The translations under genes were made by a program, and so were the position numbers. A DNA stretch of 64,000 nucleotides, taken from positions 124,001-188,000 of the forward strand of contig JAQXBM010000022.1 of NCBI GenBank assembly GCA_029252405.1. The letters are read 5' to 3'. Position 1 is the first letter of the stretch; each line of letters begins with the position of its first letter. The notes under the pieces are model-generated. The model ran no database searches, was not told the DNA's origin, and saw only the letters and a list, made by a program, of their open reading frames with translations. The stretch is from Crocinitomicaceae bacterium (GTDB lineage Bacteria; Bacteroidota; Bacteroidia; Flavobacteriales_D; Crocinitomicaceae). Below are positions 19,176-28,218 of the stretch, piece after piece.

Positions 19176-19544
19176 ATGTTAAGAGACGACGTTATAGAAT
19201 ATTCATTAGATGCTCATCACAGTGAGGAGCAAGGAAAGAAAATTCGCAAGAAAATTTGGCAAGTAACAGCCATTCTAACAGCAATCACAATTTTTGAGGT
19301 AGCAGTTGGAGCAACAATTAAGCAAAGTTCAGATTACTGGCAAGTCGTTAAATGGCTTTTCATTGGATTGACACTGTTGAAAGCGGGTTACATTGTTTTG
19401 GTATTTATGCACCTTGGAGATGAGCGTAAAGCAATGAGATATGTGATTCTCGTGCCTTACTTCATATTCATTTGCTATCTAATATTTATTGCTCTCTACG
19501 AAGGAACAGCCCTCGGGAACATCTGGACCCTCTACAGAGCATAA
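19176..19544 (+). CDS. Cytochrome c oxidase subunit IV family protein
   Basis: 122 residues with three transmembrane helices (~28-48, ~56-77 and ~85-108) and the sequence KAGYIVLVFMHLGDERKAMR, typical of prokaryotic caa3-type subunit IV. It stabilises the oxidase in the cytoplasmic membrane and has no catalytic centre. Its position directly after the two subunit III genes supports the call. Confidence 0.9.
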   Translation: MLRDDVIEYSLDAHHSEEQGKKIRKKIWQVTAILTAITIFEVAVGATIKQSSDYWQVVKWLFIGLTLLKAGYIVLVFMHLGDERKAMRYVILVPYFIFICYLIFIALYEGTALGNIWTLYRA

Positions 19545-19555
19545 CGCTATACTAA

Positions 19556-20248
19556 ATGGCTAGTAAGAAACCTGCCGGACGAACGAAATCGATACTCGCA
19601 CTATCGATTTTGTTTGGACCGGCTCTTTTTTTGGTTATTATCGCGCTAGTCGGAGCGCGAAGCTGCGAGCACAAATTCAAAGTGCCTGATGATTACGGAC
19701 AGCTTGTGGACTATTCGTTCACGGACGCTCGCGGAAAGAAGTACTCGTCAAAAGATTTCGAGAACAATGTTGTTCTAATCAATGTAATGCAACCGAAGTG
19801 TCCTGATAGCTGCGGAATCTCATTCTGGCATGTCAATCAACACATTTATCAGCCAGTTCGAAAGAGCAAAAAGAAGCTGGGTTCAGTTCGAATTATTTCA
19901 TTTGTTACTGATGGAAAAGGAAATCCAGTGTCCGACGTTAAGCAGGTATCAGACATGCTAAAAGATCGCGTTGAAGGGTACGACCCAGATGTATGGTACG
20001 TAGCTTCAGGTGAGTCAAAGCTAATTTACGACATGGAAAGTAATGGTGAAACATTGCTACAAACAGGTGAAGATAAATTTGGTGGCGAAGGCTACCAAGA
20101 ACTAATGCTCCTTGCAGATAAGGAAAATCATTTACGAATGGTTCTTCCTGGTGATTCTGAAGGAATGGTTCGCCGAATGAAGGAACACGTGGCGCTTTTA
20201 CAGAAAGTCTACGACAAAGCGAAAAAGGAAAAGAGCAGAGGAAAATGA
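19556..20248 (+). CDS. SCO1/SenC-like thioredoxin-fold protein lacking the metal-binding His
   Basis: 230 residues, anchored by one helix (~12-33). The thioredoxin-like domain has the CxxxC motif C82-P-D-S-C86. In true SCO proteins a His (in the neighbouring gene, GGYAHSPAF) completes the copper site; the matching segment here reads GEGYQELMLLAD and has no His. It may therefore act in thiol/disulfide exchange rather than copper transfer (inference). It overlaps the following SCO gene by four bases and lies in the oxidase operon, so a role in Cu-A or Cu-B assembly is likely. Confidence 0.82.
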   Translation: MASKKPAGRTKSILALSILFGPALFLVIIALVGARSCEHKFKVPDDYGQLVDYSFTDARGKKYSSKDFENNVVLINVMQPKCPDSCGISFWHVNQHIYQPVRKSKKKLGSVRIISFVTDGKGNPVSDVKQVSDMLKDRVEGYDPDVWYVASGESKLIYDMESNGETLLQTGEDKFGGEGYQELMLLADKENHLRMVLPGDSEGMVRRMKEHVALLQKVYDKAKKEKSRGK

Positions 20249-20916
20249 AACGTTTTGGAAATGTTTGGTTGATGCTTGTGACAATAGTGGTCATTGCATC
20301 ATGTGGAGAAGAAGAGAAAGTCCGTGTACTTCCGCAGTTAGGACAATACGACGTTATTTATAAAACAGTTGATGGAATTGAAGTAGCAGATACAGTTTAT
20401 CCAACAATTCCTGATTTTTCATATGTCAATCAAGATTCAACAGTCGTTACGTCGAAATCGATGAAAGGGAAAGTTTGGGTTGCCGATTTCTTCTTCAGTA
20501 CTTGCCCAACGATTTGCCCAACCATGACGACACAGATGAAACGTCTGCATGCCATGACCAAAGATTTGGAAGATGATCTTCAATTCATTTCGTTTTCGAT
20601 TAACCCACGCTACGATCAACCGACAATTTTACGTCGCTACATCAAACACCACGGAATCGAGGCCAACAACTGGCAGTTTCTTACTGGAGATGAAGAAGCA
20701 ACGCACGAGTTGGGTGTGAATTCATTTCTTGTTCACGTAGCCTCAGACGAAAATGCTGAAGGCGGATATGCACACTCTCCAGCATTCACCTTGGTCGATA
20801 AAGAAGGAGTTGTGCGCGGGGTTTACATCGGAACAGATACGAAAGATGTAGATCGATTAGAAAAAGACCTTAGAAAATTATTGAAGCATGAGTACGGAGT
20901 TGAAGGATCCAAATAG
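20245..20916 (+). CDS. SCO family copper chaperone lipoprotein
   Basis: 223 residues. Signal peptide with lipobox ending at C20 (VVIASC). The SCO/PrrC signature FFSTC87-PTI-C91-PT and the distal H177 (GGYAHSPAF) are intact, giving a complete copper site. Family knowledge: SCO proteins deliver or reduce copper for cytochrome c oxidase. The start overlaps the preceding gene by four bases (ATGA), and the end overlaps the DUF420 gene by 29 bases, so translation is coupled. Confidence 0.93.
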   Translation: MKRFGNVWLMLVTIVVIASCGEEEKVRVLPQLGQYDVIYKTVDGIEVADTVYPTIPDFSYVNQDSTVVTSKSMKGKVWVADFFFSTCPTICPTMTTQMKRLHAMTKDLEDDLQFISFSINPRYDQPTILRRYIKHHGIEANNWQFLTGDEEATHELGVNSFLVHVASDENAEGGYAHSPAFTLVDKEGVVRGVYIGTDTKDVDRLEKDLRKLLKHEYGVEGSK

Positions 20917-21424
20917 AGTAGCGAAAGCGAAGAAGCTAATTTATGCAGTTTCTATTGTTGTACCCATTGTCGTTGCGGTGTTATTTTCGATACCACCAAT
21001 TGAAGGGCTCGACTTTTCGTTTCTTCCACCAATTTACGCAACGCTGAATGGAGCCACTGCCGTATTGCTCATATTCGCGCTGGTCGCAATAAAGCAAAAG
21101 AACATGCGGCTTCATGCATTGTTAATGCAAACGAGTCTTGTCCTTTCTCTGGTTTTTCTGCTGTGCTACATTGCGTATCACATCACATCGTTGCCAACTC
21201 CTTACGGAGGTGAGTTTGGAATGATTTATTATCCTTTGCTCATTGCGCACATCTTCTTAAGTGTAGCCGTTATTCCGCTTGTATTGCTCTCCTATCTTTG
21301 GGCATGGGCGGGTGATTTCAACCGTCACAAAAAATGGACGCGATTCTCATTCCCAATTTGGCTTTTTGTTGCTGTAAGCGGAGTGGTGGTCTATATGATG
21401 ATTTCACCGTACTATGGAGCTTAA
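20888..21424 (+). CDS. DUF420 (YozB/CtaM-like) membrane protein
   Basis: 178 residues with five transmembrane helices (about 17-36, 46-66, 76-96, 115-138, 153-172). The order and the His residues near LHALLMQTS and IAHIFLS agree with DUF420. Family knowledge: the Bacillus/Staphylococcus relatives (YozB/CtaM) are needed for maturation of heme-copper oxidases, which fits its place as the last gene of the oxidase block. The ATG lies inside the end of the SCO gene. The convergent glycosyltransferase stop is seven bases away and no terminator hairpin is visible. Confidence 0.87.
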   Translation: MSTELKDPNRVAKAKKLIYAVSIVVPIVVAVLFSIPPIEGLDFSFLPPIYATLNGATAVLLIFALVAIKQKNMRLHALLMQTSLVLSLVFLLCYIAYHITSLPTPYGGEFGMIYYPLLIAHIFLSVAVIPLVLLSYLWAWAGDFNRHKKWTRFSFPIWLFVAVSGVVVYMMISPYYGA

Positions 21425-21431
21425 TCTAGTT

Positions 21432-22559
21432 TCACTTTTTGAATTGTTGAACTAGCACTTCCCAGACTTTTTCTGCTGATTGATCCCATGAGAACAATTT
21501 GCTTCGCTTCAATCCTATTTGCGAGAGTTCATTTCTGAGCGTTTCGTTGGAACAGATCTCCGTCAGTTTCTCTGTGATATCATCCACATTGAGCGGATCG
21601 CAGTACAAAGCAGCATCACCTGCAACTTCAGGTAAAGAGGTCAAGTTTCCAGTTAAGATTGGCGTGCCACAACGCATGGCTTCAACCAAAGGAATTCCGA
21701 ACCCTTCGAAATAGGGAACGAAGGTGAATACGCTCGCAGAAGCCATCACTTGAGCCAGTTCCTCTAACGTTAAATGTCCCGTAAAGTGAATGTGTGATTT
21801 CGTTTGCTCATCAAAGGATAGATCATAACCCGATCGTTTCCACAGTGCTTCACCGACAATCACCAATTCGTACTCAAAATCGGGATCTGATTCCCGCACG
21901 TTTTGAAATGCTGCGATTAAGCGTTTTACGTTTTTTCGTGGATGCAAGGCTCCAACAAAGAGCAAGTACTTCTTTCCATTTGCGTACTTCCCACGAACCA
22001 CCATTTTTTGATCCGATGGAAGCGGGTTAAAACTTGTCGAAGCACCATTCCAGGAGACGGTCACCTTTGCTGGATCAATACCGTAAGTTGAACAGATATC
22101 CTGTTTTGAATATTCTGAAACAGTAAGAATGTGACTTGCCTTCTGTGCAAATCGCGGAAAGTACTTTCTTAAATACTTGCGAGCTCCTGAGGGAATATCT
22201 TCTGGATGATGTTCAAAATTGATGTCGTGAATGACTCCAACCTGAGGGATATGTGAAGTCAGTGATAGAAATCCATCGGGAGAGAAAAAGAGATCGGCCT
22301 CGTATTGCTTGAGTGCCCGCTTCACAGAATAATTGAACCAAATTCGGAACAAAATAGGATGTCGCGCCGGAGGATTCAACACCACCGGGGTTACGTTTGG
22401 TCCAAAAATAAACTTCTCATCATACGCGCGATCAAAGAAGAAAATGAATTCGTGTTTGGGGTTGTTTTCAACCAAACGCTTCACAATTTCAAAGGTATAC
22501 CAGCCAAAACCCTCCATCTTCGTTGGAAGCAAAAATCGTGTATTGACAGCTATGCGCAT
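21432..22559 (-). CDS. GT4-type glycosyltransferase (family 1)
   Basis: 375 residues with two Rossmann-like domains. An N-terminal substrate domain is followed by the nucleotide-sugar domain with LLFVGALHPRKNVKRLI, the FTGHL block and the E-x7-E type motif FEGFGIPLVEAMRCGTPI. It probably adds a hexose to a surface glycan or lipid; the acceptor is unknown. It stands alone on the minus strand. The ATG at 22559 is preceded by a -7-like box at four bases, predicting a leaderless transcript. Confidence 0.92.
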   Translation of the reverse strand: MRIAVNTRFLLPTKMEGFGWYTFEIVKRLVENNPKHEFIFFFDRAYDEKFIFGPNVTPVVLNPPARHPILFRIWFNYSVKRALKQYEADLFFSPDGFLSLTSHIPQVGVIHDINFEHHPEDIPSGARKYLRKYFPRFAQKASHILTVSEYSKQDICSTYGIDPAKVTVSWNGASTSFNPLPSDQKMVVRGKYANGKKYLLFVGALHPRKNVKRLIAAFQNVRESDPDFEYELVIVGEALWKRSGYDLSFDEQTKSHIHFTGHLTLEELAQVMASASVFTFVPYFEGFGIPLVEAMRCGTPILTGNLTSLPEVAGDAALYCDPLNVDDITEKLTEICSNETLRNELSQIGLKRSKLFSWDQSAEKVWEVLVQQFKK

Positions 22560-22563
22560 TGGC

Positions 22564-22571
22564 TAAAGTTA
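22564..22571 (-). promoter_or_regulatory. -7-like box of the glycosyltransferase, four bases before the start
   Basis: TAACTTTA on the minus strand, then GCCA, then ATG 22559. Confidence 0.5.
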
Positions 22572-22620
22572 GGGAAATTCATGACTTGAGTGTAGACCTT
22601 ACTTCCATAAGTGAAAGCGA

Positions 22621-23277
22621 TTAACCCAATGATCTCATGGTCACGGCCATGTTCGTTTGCTTTTCCACTCCGATCGTTGTTTCCGGTCCGTGACCGCAGT
22701 ACACAACTGTATCGTCAGGGAGGGCAAACATCGTTTCGAATATTGTTTTCCTCAGCGTAGCTCCATCTCCCCCAGGTAAATCCGTTCGTCCGTGACTTCC
22801 CTGCATAATCACGTCACCGTTAATGACGTAGCGATCTTCCTCATTGTAGAAGACTACATGCCCAATGCAGTGTCCAGGAGCGTCAATTACTTTAAATTTC
22901 ATCTCTCCGAATACCAATTCCTCATTTCCTTTCATGAGTTTGTTTGGAACTTCAGGCTGAATGAATCCTCGTAAGCCGTAGAGATTGGCAGCAATGTGCG
23001 ATGCAGTAAACGTCGGCAAATCCGTTTCGTTCAAATAAACATCAATTCCATATTTTCGATTGACAAAATCAAGTCCAGCGATATGATCCAAATGTCCATG
23101 TGTCAAAAGCACAGCAACTGGCGTCAAACCATTGGTTTCGATATAATTCACTAAATACTCTTCCTCACTGCCATTGAAACAACCCGGATCAATAATCACA
23201 CATGAACTCCCGTCGTGAACAACAAAGGTGTTCTCTTGAAAGGGATTGAAGGTCATTTTTTCGACAACAGTTTTCAT
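22621..23277 (-). CDS. MBL-fold metallo-hydrolase (glyoxalase II-like)
   Basis: 218 residues from ATG 23277. The metallo-beta-lactamase motif THGHLDH (two-metal site), the later APGHCIGH, NGDVIMQGS and CGHGPET supply the remaining ligands. Such proteins hydrolyse thioesters such as S-lactoylglutathione or related compounds; the substrate here is not known. A longer frame opens at 23382, but a consensus -7 box at 23296 lies inside that extension, so the start at 23277 (MKTVVEKMTFNPF) is preferred. It lies between the glycosyltransferase and the divergent lipoprotein gene. Confidence 0.9.
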   Translation of the reverse strand: MKTVVEKMTFNPFQENTFVVHDGSSCVIIDPGCFNGSEEEYLVNYIETNGLTPVAVLLTHGHLDHIAGLDFVNRKYGIDVYLNETDLPTFTASHIAANLYGLRGFIQPEVPNKLMKGNEELVFGEMKFKVIDAPGHCIGHVVFYNEEDRYVINGDVIMQGSHGRTDLPGGDGATLRKTIFETMFALPDDTVVYCGHGPETTIGVEKQTNMAVTMRSLG

Positions 23278-23295
23278 ACTTGCTAGAATTTGATC

Positions 23296-23303
23296 CAAAA
23301 ATA
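23296..23303 (-). promoter_or_regulatory. -7 promoter box of the MBL-fold hydrolase
   Basis: TATTTTTG on the minus strand, 18 bases before ATG 23277. It decides the start codon. Confidence 0.5.
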
Positions 23304-23476
23304 AGGATTCCCATTTGTTAAAAGATGGCTGAGGATCAATCAAAAATGCGCGAGTAGGTGCGTAAAGCATGAAAAAGGTCAATATTTAGCATGTTTTCTG
23401 AAGAAATCACGAAAACTTCTTTTTAGGCATTATTATTGAGGAACAGTTTTCAGTATATTTGACAAAAATTAAAAAC

Positions 23477-24016
23477 ATGAAGTACGTATTATTTCTCTTC
23501 GTAGGTTTATTCCTTGCAAGTTGTGGAACACCAGTGCCTTTAACGGATAAGATTCGTAACGAGTTTGGACTCGACAACGAGCAATCTATGGCAAAAGTTC
23601 AGTTCTTGACATCTGCAACGATTATTCTTGAAAGAAGCAAAGAATCAGGGAACCAAGGAACAACATCAGACGGAACATTGATTCAAAACTCAAGTAAGGA
23701 ACAAGATCGAATTATCATTCCAATCGGAACAAAATGTGTTTTCGAAAGCTTTTCAGGAGATGATGACGAGCAAATAGTTGTGCGTTTCGAGCCAGGAGTT
23801 GGTCACACGATTTCATTCGGAATGCGTGCTGGACAATCTTCAGGGAAATATTACTTGCTTGCAGATTGGACGAAAAAAGAAGGTGGAGAAATAGAATATG
23901 CGAACAGCACGTACTACGCTACAACTTCAAGTGGAACTGCATACATTCAGGTACTCAGAAAGAAATTGCAAAAAACGAAGCGTAAAGACCGCGTCGTGAA
24001 AGGAATGAAAGTTTAA
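23477..24016 (+). CDS. Lipoprotein of unknown function
   Basis: 179 residues from ATG 23477. Signal peptide MKYVLFLFVGLFLASC with the lipid-modified Cys at 16. The mature part is rich in beta-strand pattern (NEQSMAKVQFLTSATIILER, IIIPIGTKCVFESF, QIVVRFEPGVGHTISFGM) and ends in a basic tail (RKKLQKTKRKDRVVKG). No family was recognised. A TTG at 23459 would only add a few residues before the signal peptide. The gene has its own terminator at 24036 and stands alone. Confidence 0.75.
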   Translation: MKYVLFLFVGLFLASCGTPVPLTDKIRNEFGLDNEQSMAKVQFLTSATIILERSKESGNQGTTSDGTLIQNSSKEQDRIIIPIGTKCVFESFSGDDDEQIVVRFEPGVGHTISFGMRAGQSSGKYYLLADWTKKEGGEIEYANSTYYATTSSGTAYIQVLRKKLQKTKRKDRVVKGMKV

Positions 24017-24035
24017 TTCATTCAGTTAAATATTG

Positions 24036-24080
24036 AAGTCGCTTGGTCCCGATAGCTATCGGACTAAGCGACTTTTTTTT
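24036..24080 (+). terminator. Terminator built on the CCGATAGCTATCGG palindrome
   Basis: Outer arms AAGTCGCTT / AAGCGACTT flank the palindrome CCGATAGCTATCGG (24049-24062), followed by nine Ts. Confidence 0.88.
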
Positions 24081-24105
24081 TACCCAAAAATCGGATTCAG
24101 CTTAT

Positions 24106-24113
24106 TAACTTTA
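24106..24113 (+). promoter_or_regulatory. -7-like box of ppk1, four bases before the start
   Basis: TAACTTTA, then CAGC, then ATG 24118. Confidence 0.5.
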
Positions 24114-24117
24114 CAGC

Positions 24118-26178
24118 ATGGAATTAATCAATCGGGAAATTAGTTGGCTTTCATTCAATGAGCGTGTATTGCAAGAAGCGCTGGATGATACGGTTCCCAT
24201 TATCGAACGAATGCGATTTTTAGGGATTTACTCGAATAACATGGACGAGTTTTACCGCGTTCGTGTAGCCTACGTTCGACGATTGATTGCCATCAAAAAG
24301 AAAAAAGTAACTGGATTCAAAGGAACTCCTGCTGATTTGATGGATGAAATCAGGAATGTTGTAATGCGTCAACAGATCAAATTTCAAATCGCATACAAGA
24401 AGATCTTACTCGAACTCGAGCAGGAGAACATCTATCATGTTACGCACAAAGAGTTAACTCCTGAGCAGGAATTGGAGTTGAAAACATATTTCAAGCAGGA
24501 ATTGCAGCATGCGATTGTCCCAATCATCTTAACGAAGAAGAACCCCTTCCCGCACTTGAAGGATTCAGGGATTTATCTTGCCGTGGAGATGTATATGGAG
24601 GATAAAACGAAGCGAAGAATGGCGCTCATTCAAATTCCAAAGGAATTCCCACGCTTTTATCGAATGCAGGATGGCAGTACGCAGAAGATCATTTTATTGG
24701 ATGATATCATTCGATTGAACCTGAAAACCATTTTTTCTATATTCGTTTTTGATCACATCAAGGCGTATACGTTCAAGTTTTCCAGAGATGCTGAGTTAGA
24801 TATCGATGACGATATTTCTGTTTCGTTCATGGAGAAAATACGGCAGAGCATCAAAAAGCGAAAATTGGGCGAACCGGTTCGATTCGTTTACGACGAAAAA
24901 ATGTCGGAGGAACTCCTCAAGTTCATGTTGAAGAATTTGAATTTGAAAAAAGGAATCAACACGATCCCAGGAGGGAAATACCACAACTTTAAGGATTTCA
25001 TGTCCTTTCCCGATTTTTCAAGACAGGACTTTGTATTCGAGAAAAGACCACCAATTTGGCATCCGCGTATGGTGAACAAACGAAGCTTGCTCAAGGAAGT
25101 TGCGAAGGGTGATGTCTTGTTGCACTATCCGTATCAGCGATTTGATCACGTAGTAGATCTTCTTCGAGAATCTGCGATTGATCCTAAGGTGAAGTCGATA
25201 AAAATCAATGTGTATCGTGTAGCGAAGAAATCGCAAGTAATGAATGCTTTGATTAATGCAGTCCTTAATGGAAAGCAAGTATTCGTGGTCGTAGAGCTTC
25301 AAGCGCGTTTCGACGAGGAAAACAACCTGTATTGGGCAAATAGATTGAGAGAAGCTGGAGCGAAGGTATCCTTTGGGATGGAAACGCTCAAAGTGCACTC
25401 GAAAATGATTCAAATTCATAGAGCGGGCAGCAAAGGAGATACTTTAGTTTCGTACGTGGGAACGGGAAATTTCCATGAGAAAACCGCAAACATCTATGAA
25501 GATCTCGGCTTGTTAACGATTAACCCTAAAATTGGCGAAGAGGTCAACCGTATCTTTAATATTTTAGACGGTTTCACTAATAACTCGCGCTTTGAAACAC
25601 TACTCGTTTCTCCCTTCACAACACGTCAGGAATTTGGTGAATTGATTGAGAATGAAATTCAAAATGCACAAAAAGGAAGGGAAGCATCCATCAGAATAAA
25701 ATTCAACAATTTGGTGGATTCGGATATGATCAAACTGTTGTACAGAGCAAGTGCCGCAGGAGTGAAAATCGATATGATTGTTCGCGGAATTTGCTGTTTG
25801 ATTCCAGAAAAAGAAGGCTTGAGCGAAAACATTCGGGTCCAAAGCATCGTTGGACGCTATTTGGAGCATTCGCGCTACCTCATATTCCACAATGGTGGAT
25901 CACCAAAGTATTACTTGTCAAGCGCCGATTGGATGGAAAGAAATCTCGATGGCCGAATTGAAGTGGGATGCCCCATTTTTGACCCAAAAATTCAAGAACG
26001 ACTGGAAAACATCTTCGAAATTCAGTGGAAAGGAAATGTGAAATCGAGAATTATTGATGAGTTTCAATCAAATCGCTACTATCGCGATGACAACGAGCCC
26101 TTCTTTTCACAAGACGAGATGTATAAATATTACGAGGAATCTGCCCAACTGGCCGCTAAATTGAATCCGACAAAGTAA
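24118..26178 (+). CDS. ppk1: Polyphosphate kinase 1
   Basis: 686 residues, full family length. It begins with the conserved INREISWLSFNERVLQEA block. The C-terminal phospholipase-D-like domains contain the phosphate-accepting His in KVHSKM (H427) and the second conserved His in GNFHEKTA (H453). It makes polyphosphate from ATP, reversibly, in the cytoplasm. A -7-like box lies four bases before the ATG. The 3' end overlaps a small convergent membrane-protein gene by 23 bases. Confidence 0.96.
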   Translation: MELINREISWLSFNERVLQEALDDTVPIIERMRFLGIYSNNMDEFYRVRVAYVRRLIAIKKKKVTGFKGTPADLMDEIRNVVMRQQIKFQIAYKKILLELEQENIYHVTHKELTPEQELELKTYFKQELQHAIVPIILTKKNPFPHLKDSGIYLAVEMYMEDKTKRRMALIQIPKEFPRFYRMQDGSTQKIILLDDIIRLNLKTIFSIFVFDHIKAYTFKFSRDAELDIDDDISVSFMEKIRQSIKKRKLGEPVRFVYDEKMSEELLKFMLKNLNLKKGINTIPGGKYHNFKDFMSFPDFSRQDFVFEKRPPIWHPRMVNKRSLLKEVAKGDVLLHYPYQRFDHVVDLLRESAIDPKVKSIKINVYRVAKKSQVMNALINAVLNGKQVFVVVELQARFDEENNLYWANRLREAGAKVSFGMETLKVHSKMIQIHRAGSKGDTLVSYVGTGNFHEKTANIYEDLGLLTINPKIGEEVNRIFNILDGFTNNSRFETLLVSPFTTRQEFGELIENEIQNAQKGREASIRIKFNNLVDSDMIKLLYRASAAGVKIDMIVRGICCLIPEKEGLSENIRVQSIVGRYLEHSRYLIFHNGGSPKYYLSSADWMERNLDGRIEVGCPIFDPKIQERLENIFEIQWKGNVKSRIIDEFQSNRYYRDDNEPFFSQDEMYKYYEESAQLAAKLNPTK

Positions 26179-26377
26179 CCCCGCGAATCTCTTTGACGTC
26201 TTTTGGGTTCTTCACTGGAGTGGGTTTTGGCTCTCTCTTGTACAGGTAAAAAACGACATAACATAAACCAACGAGCAAAACGACGTACAGGATGATGCGA
26301 AGCAGGTATTTCTTCGATACGGGATTAAGCGCGTGCTGCTTAAGGTCTATTTTGCGTTGATCTTCATCTTCTTCCAT
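26156..26377 (-). CDS. Small single-pass membrane protein, unknown function
   Basis: 73 residues: a charged N-terminus (EEDEDQRKIDLKQH), one transmembrane helix (~24-47, LLRIILYVVLLVGLCYVVFY) and a basic, Pro-rich tail. No family is recognised. It overlaps the 3' end of ppk1 tail to tail and lies divergent from galE, 57 bases away. The charge asymmetry around the helix and its placement suggest a real gene, but conservation cannot be tested here. Confidence 0.55.
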   Translation of the reverse strand: MEEDEDQRKIDLKQHALNPVSKKYLLRIILYVVLLVGLCYVVFYLYKREPKPTPVKNPKDVKEIRGVTLSDSI

Positions 26378-26420
26378 TATTCAAATTTAAAAAATGTTAC
26401 TAAAATCGAACTCAGGTTAG

Positions 26421-26428
26421 TACCTTTG
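26421..26428 (+). promoter_or_regulatory. -7 promoter box of galE
   Basis: TACCTTTG, an exact TAnnTTTG match, six bases before ATG 26435. It shows that the longer in-frame extension upstream is not translated. Confidence 0.6.
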
Positions 26429-26434
26429 GAGGAA

Positions 26435-27478
26435 ATGACGCAAAACGAATACATTCTTGTCACAGGAGGAGCCGGATACATTGGTTCGCACACCGTTGTG
26501 GAGCTGATCCAAAATGGGAAAACTCCAGTGATCGTCGACGACTTTCGAAATGCTGTTCCAAGTATTCTAACTGGGATTGAAAAAATCGTTGAGCAATCGG
26601 TGATTTGTCATCAAATTGACGTTTGTGATCATCAAGCAATGCTTTCTGTTTTTGAGAAGTATAATTTTGAAGGAATCATTCATTTTGCGGCGTATAAAGC
26701 GGTCGGAGAATCGGTTCAAGAACCATTGAAGTACTACAACAATAATCTTAGGGGGTTACTGGTTTGCTTAACTTTGGCAGAGGAATTTGAAGTACATAAT
26801 TTCTTGTTTTCATCTTCTTGCACGGTCTACGGATCACCGGAAAACTCACCTGTTGTTACGGAGGAATCACCTGTGCTCGAGGCAAGCTCACCGTATGGTG
26901 CAACGAAGCAAATGTGCGAACGCATCCTTTCAGATTTAAGCAATAGTGACTCGAAAATCAAAGTGCTGAACCTCCGTTATTTCAACCCAATTGGTGCACA
27001 CTCTTCAAGTTTGATCGGAGAGTTGCCAACAGGCGAGCCAAATAACCTACTGCCGTATGTCACGCAAACGGCATTGGGAATTCTCGATGAACTTACTGTT
27101 TACGGAAATGATTACAATACAGTGGATGGAACATGTGTCCGAGATTTTATTCACGTTTCAGATCTCGCAGACGCCCACGTGAAAGGCCTCGACTGGTTAA
27201 CAAAACAGACAGGTTCATTCAATGAAGTAATCAATGTTGGAACAGGTGAGGGGGCAAGTGTTTTGGAAATAATTCATACCTTCGAGAAAGTGTCTAACCA
27301 ACAATTGAATTGGAAGTTTGGTGAGAGGAGAACAGGTGACGTTGAGCAAATTTATGCGGATGTCGCCAAAGCGAAGAAATTACTCAATTGGTCGACAGAA
27401 CGTAGCATGGAAGATGCCGTGAGAGATGCGTGGAATTGGGAACAAAAATGGAGAAATGAAACAACTGATAATAGCTAG
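26435..27478 (+). CDS. galE: UDP-glucose 4-epimerase
   Basis: 347 residues from ATG 26435. Short-chain dehydrogenase fold with the NAD motif TGGAGYIGSH, the catalytic Ser/Thr region SSSCTVYG and the YxxxK motif Y-G-A-T-K (SSPYGATKQ). It interconverts UDP-glucose and UDP-galactose for surface glycans. The open frame continues upstream to 26333, but a consensus promoter box lies there. The gene overlaps the following outer-membrane protein gene by 23 bases. Confidence 0.95.
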   Translation: MTQNEYILVTGGAGYIGSHTVVELIQNGKTPVIVDDFRNAVPSILTGIEKIVEQSVICHQIDVCDHQAMLSVFEKYNFEGIIHFAAYKAVGESVQEPLKYYNNNLRGLLVCLTLAEEFEVHNFLFSSSCTVYGSPENSPVVTEESPVLEASSPYGATKQMCERILSDLSNSDSKIKVLNLRYFNPIGAHSSSLIGELPTGEPNNLLPYVTQTALGILDELTVYGNDYNTVDGTCVRDFIHVSDLADAHVKGLDWLTKQTGSFNEVINVGTGEGASVLEIIHTFEKVSNQQLNWKFGERRTGDVEQIYADVAKAKKLLNWSTERSMEDAVRDAWNWEQKWRNETTDNS

Positions 27479-28205
27479 TATCGCATGTGTGTGTTTGTGT
27501 TTTGCAGCGCAAGCGCAATACGACAGCAAAGGCGATAGTATTCCTTCGAAATTTCGCCCTGGAGCTATGTGGTATTTCACTGGATGGCGACCTGCCAGCA
27601 TTGAAAAAGTGCGCAAGTACGATCGTCTCATTTTTGATATCACCTATAACGATTGGATTGGAGACGAAGATTTATTCAAGAATCATTGGGCGTCAATAGG
27701 ACTCAACACGAATTTGATGTTTGATATTCCATTGACGAAAGGAAATACTGTTTCAATCGGAACGGGATTATCGCATTCGTATCACGTAACGCGTCACAAT
27801 CGACATCTAGATGCGAACGATTCCCTTGGAATTACAACCTTGGAGCCAAAACTCCCACAGGACACGTATCGAAAAAGCATTTTGGGAGGACATAGCTTCT
27901 CAGTTCCATTAGAGTTGAGATTTCACAAGGAAAGTTGGAGACATTTCAAGTTTCACATTGGAGGGAAAATTGGCGTTCAGTCGAGCATGTACTCGAAATA
28001 CGTAACAGGACAATGGTTGGACAGAGATGTAATCAAAGATTACAAATTCCCTGATCAAAACTTCTTGCTGTATTCTGCACACATCCGATTTGGATTTAGA
28101 AATTGGGCGCTCTTCGGAAGCTATAATTTCAACACCATATTTTCCGATCCAAACAGTGTCCAGCTCAACCGCGTTCAAATGGGACTCAGTATTTCTCTTT
28201 TCTAA
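27456..28205 (+). CDS. Putative outer-membrane beta-barrel protein
   Basis: 249 residues from ATG 27456. Signal peptide MKQLIIASIACVCLCFAAQAQ, then alternating amphipathic strands (LRFHKESWRHFKFHIGGKIG, HIRFGFRNWALFGSYNF) and a C-terminal Phe (MGLSISLF), as in PorT-like or OmpA-type barrels of Bacteroidota. The function is unknown. It starts inside the end of galE and is followed after 13 bases by the TatD gene, so it is likely part of that transcript. Confidence 0.72.
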   Translation: MKQLIIASIACVCLCFAAQAQYDSKGDSIPSKFRPGAMWYFTGWRPASIEKVRKYDRLIFDITYNDWIGDEDLFKNHWASIGLNTNLMFDIPLTKGNTVSIGTGLSHSYHVTRHNRHLDANDSLGITTLEPKLPQDTYRKSILGGHSFSVPLELRFHKESWRHFKFHIGGKIGVQSSMYSKYVTGQWLDRDVIKDYKFPDQNFLLYSAHIRFGFRNWALFGSYNFNTIFSDPNSVQLNRVQMGLSISLF

Positions 28206-28218
28206 ATCTTTTTCCAAT

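Noticed and set aside
26333-26434. Longer N-terminus for galE.
   Set aside because: The extension covers the start of a divergent gene and the promoter box at 26421, and lies before the conserved TGGAGYIGSH start region.
28090-28218. Longer N-terminus for the TatD hydrolase.
   Set aside because: It overlaps the end of the preceding gene and precedes the universal MxVDTHTH start.
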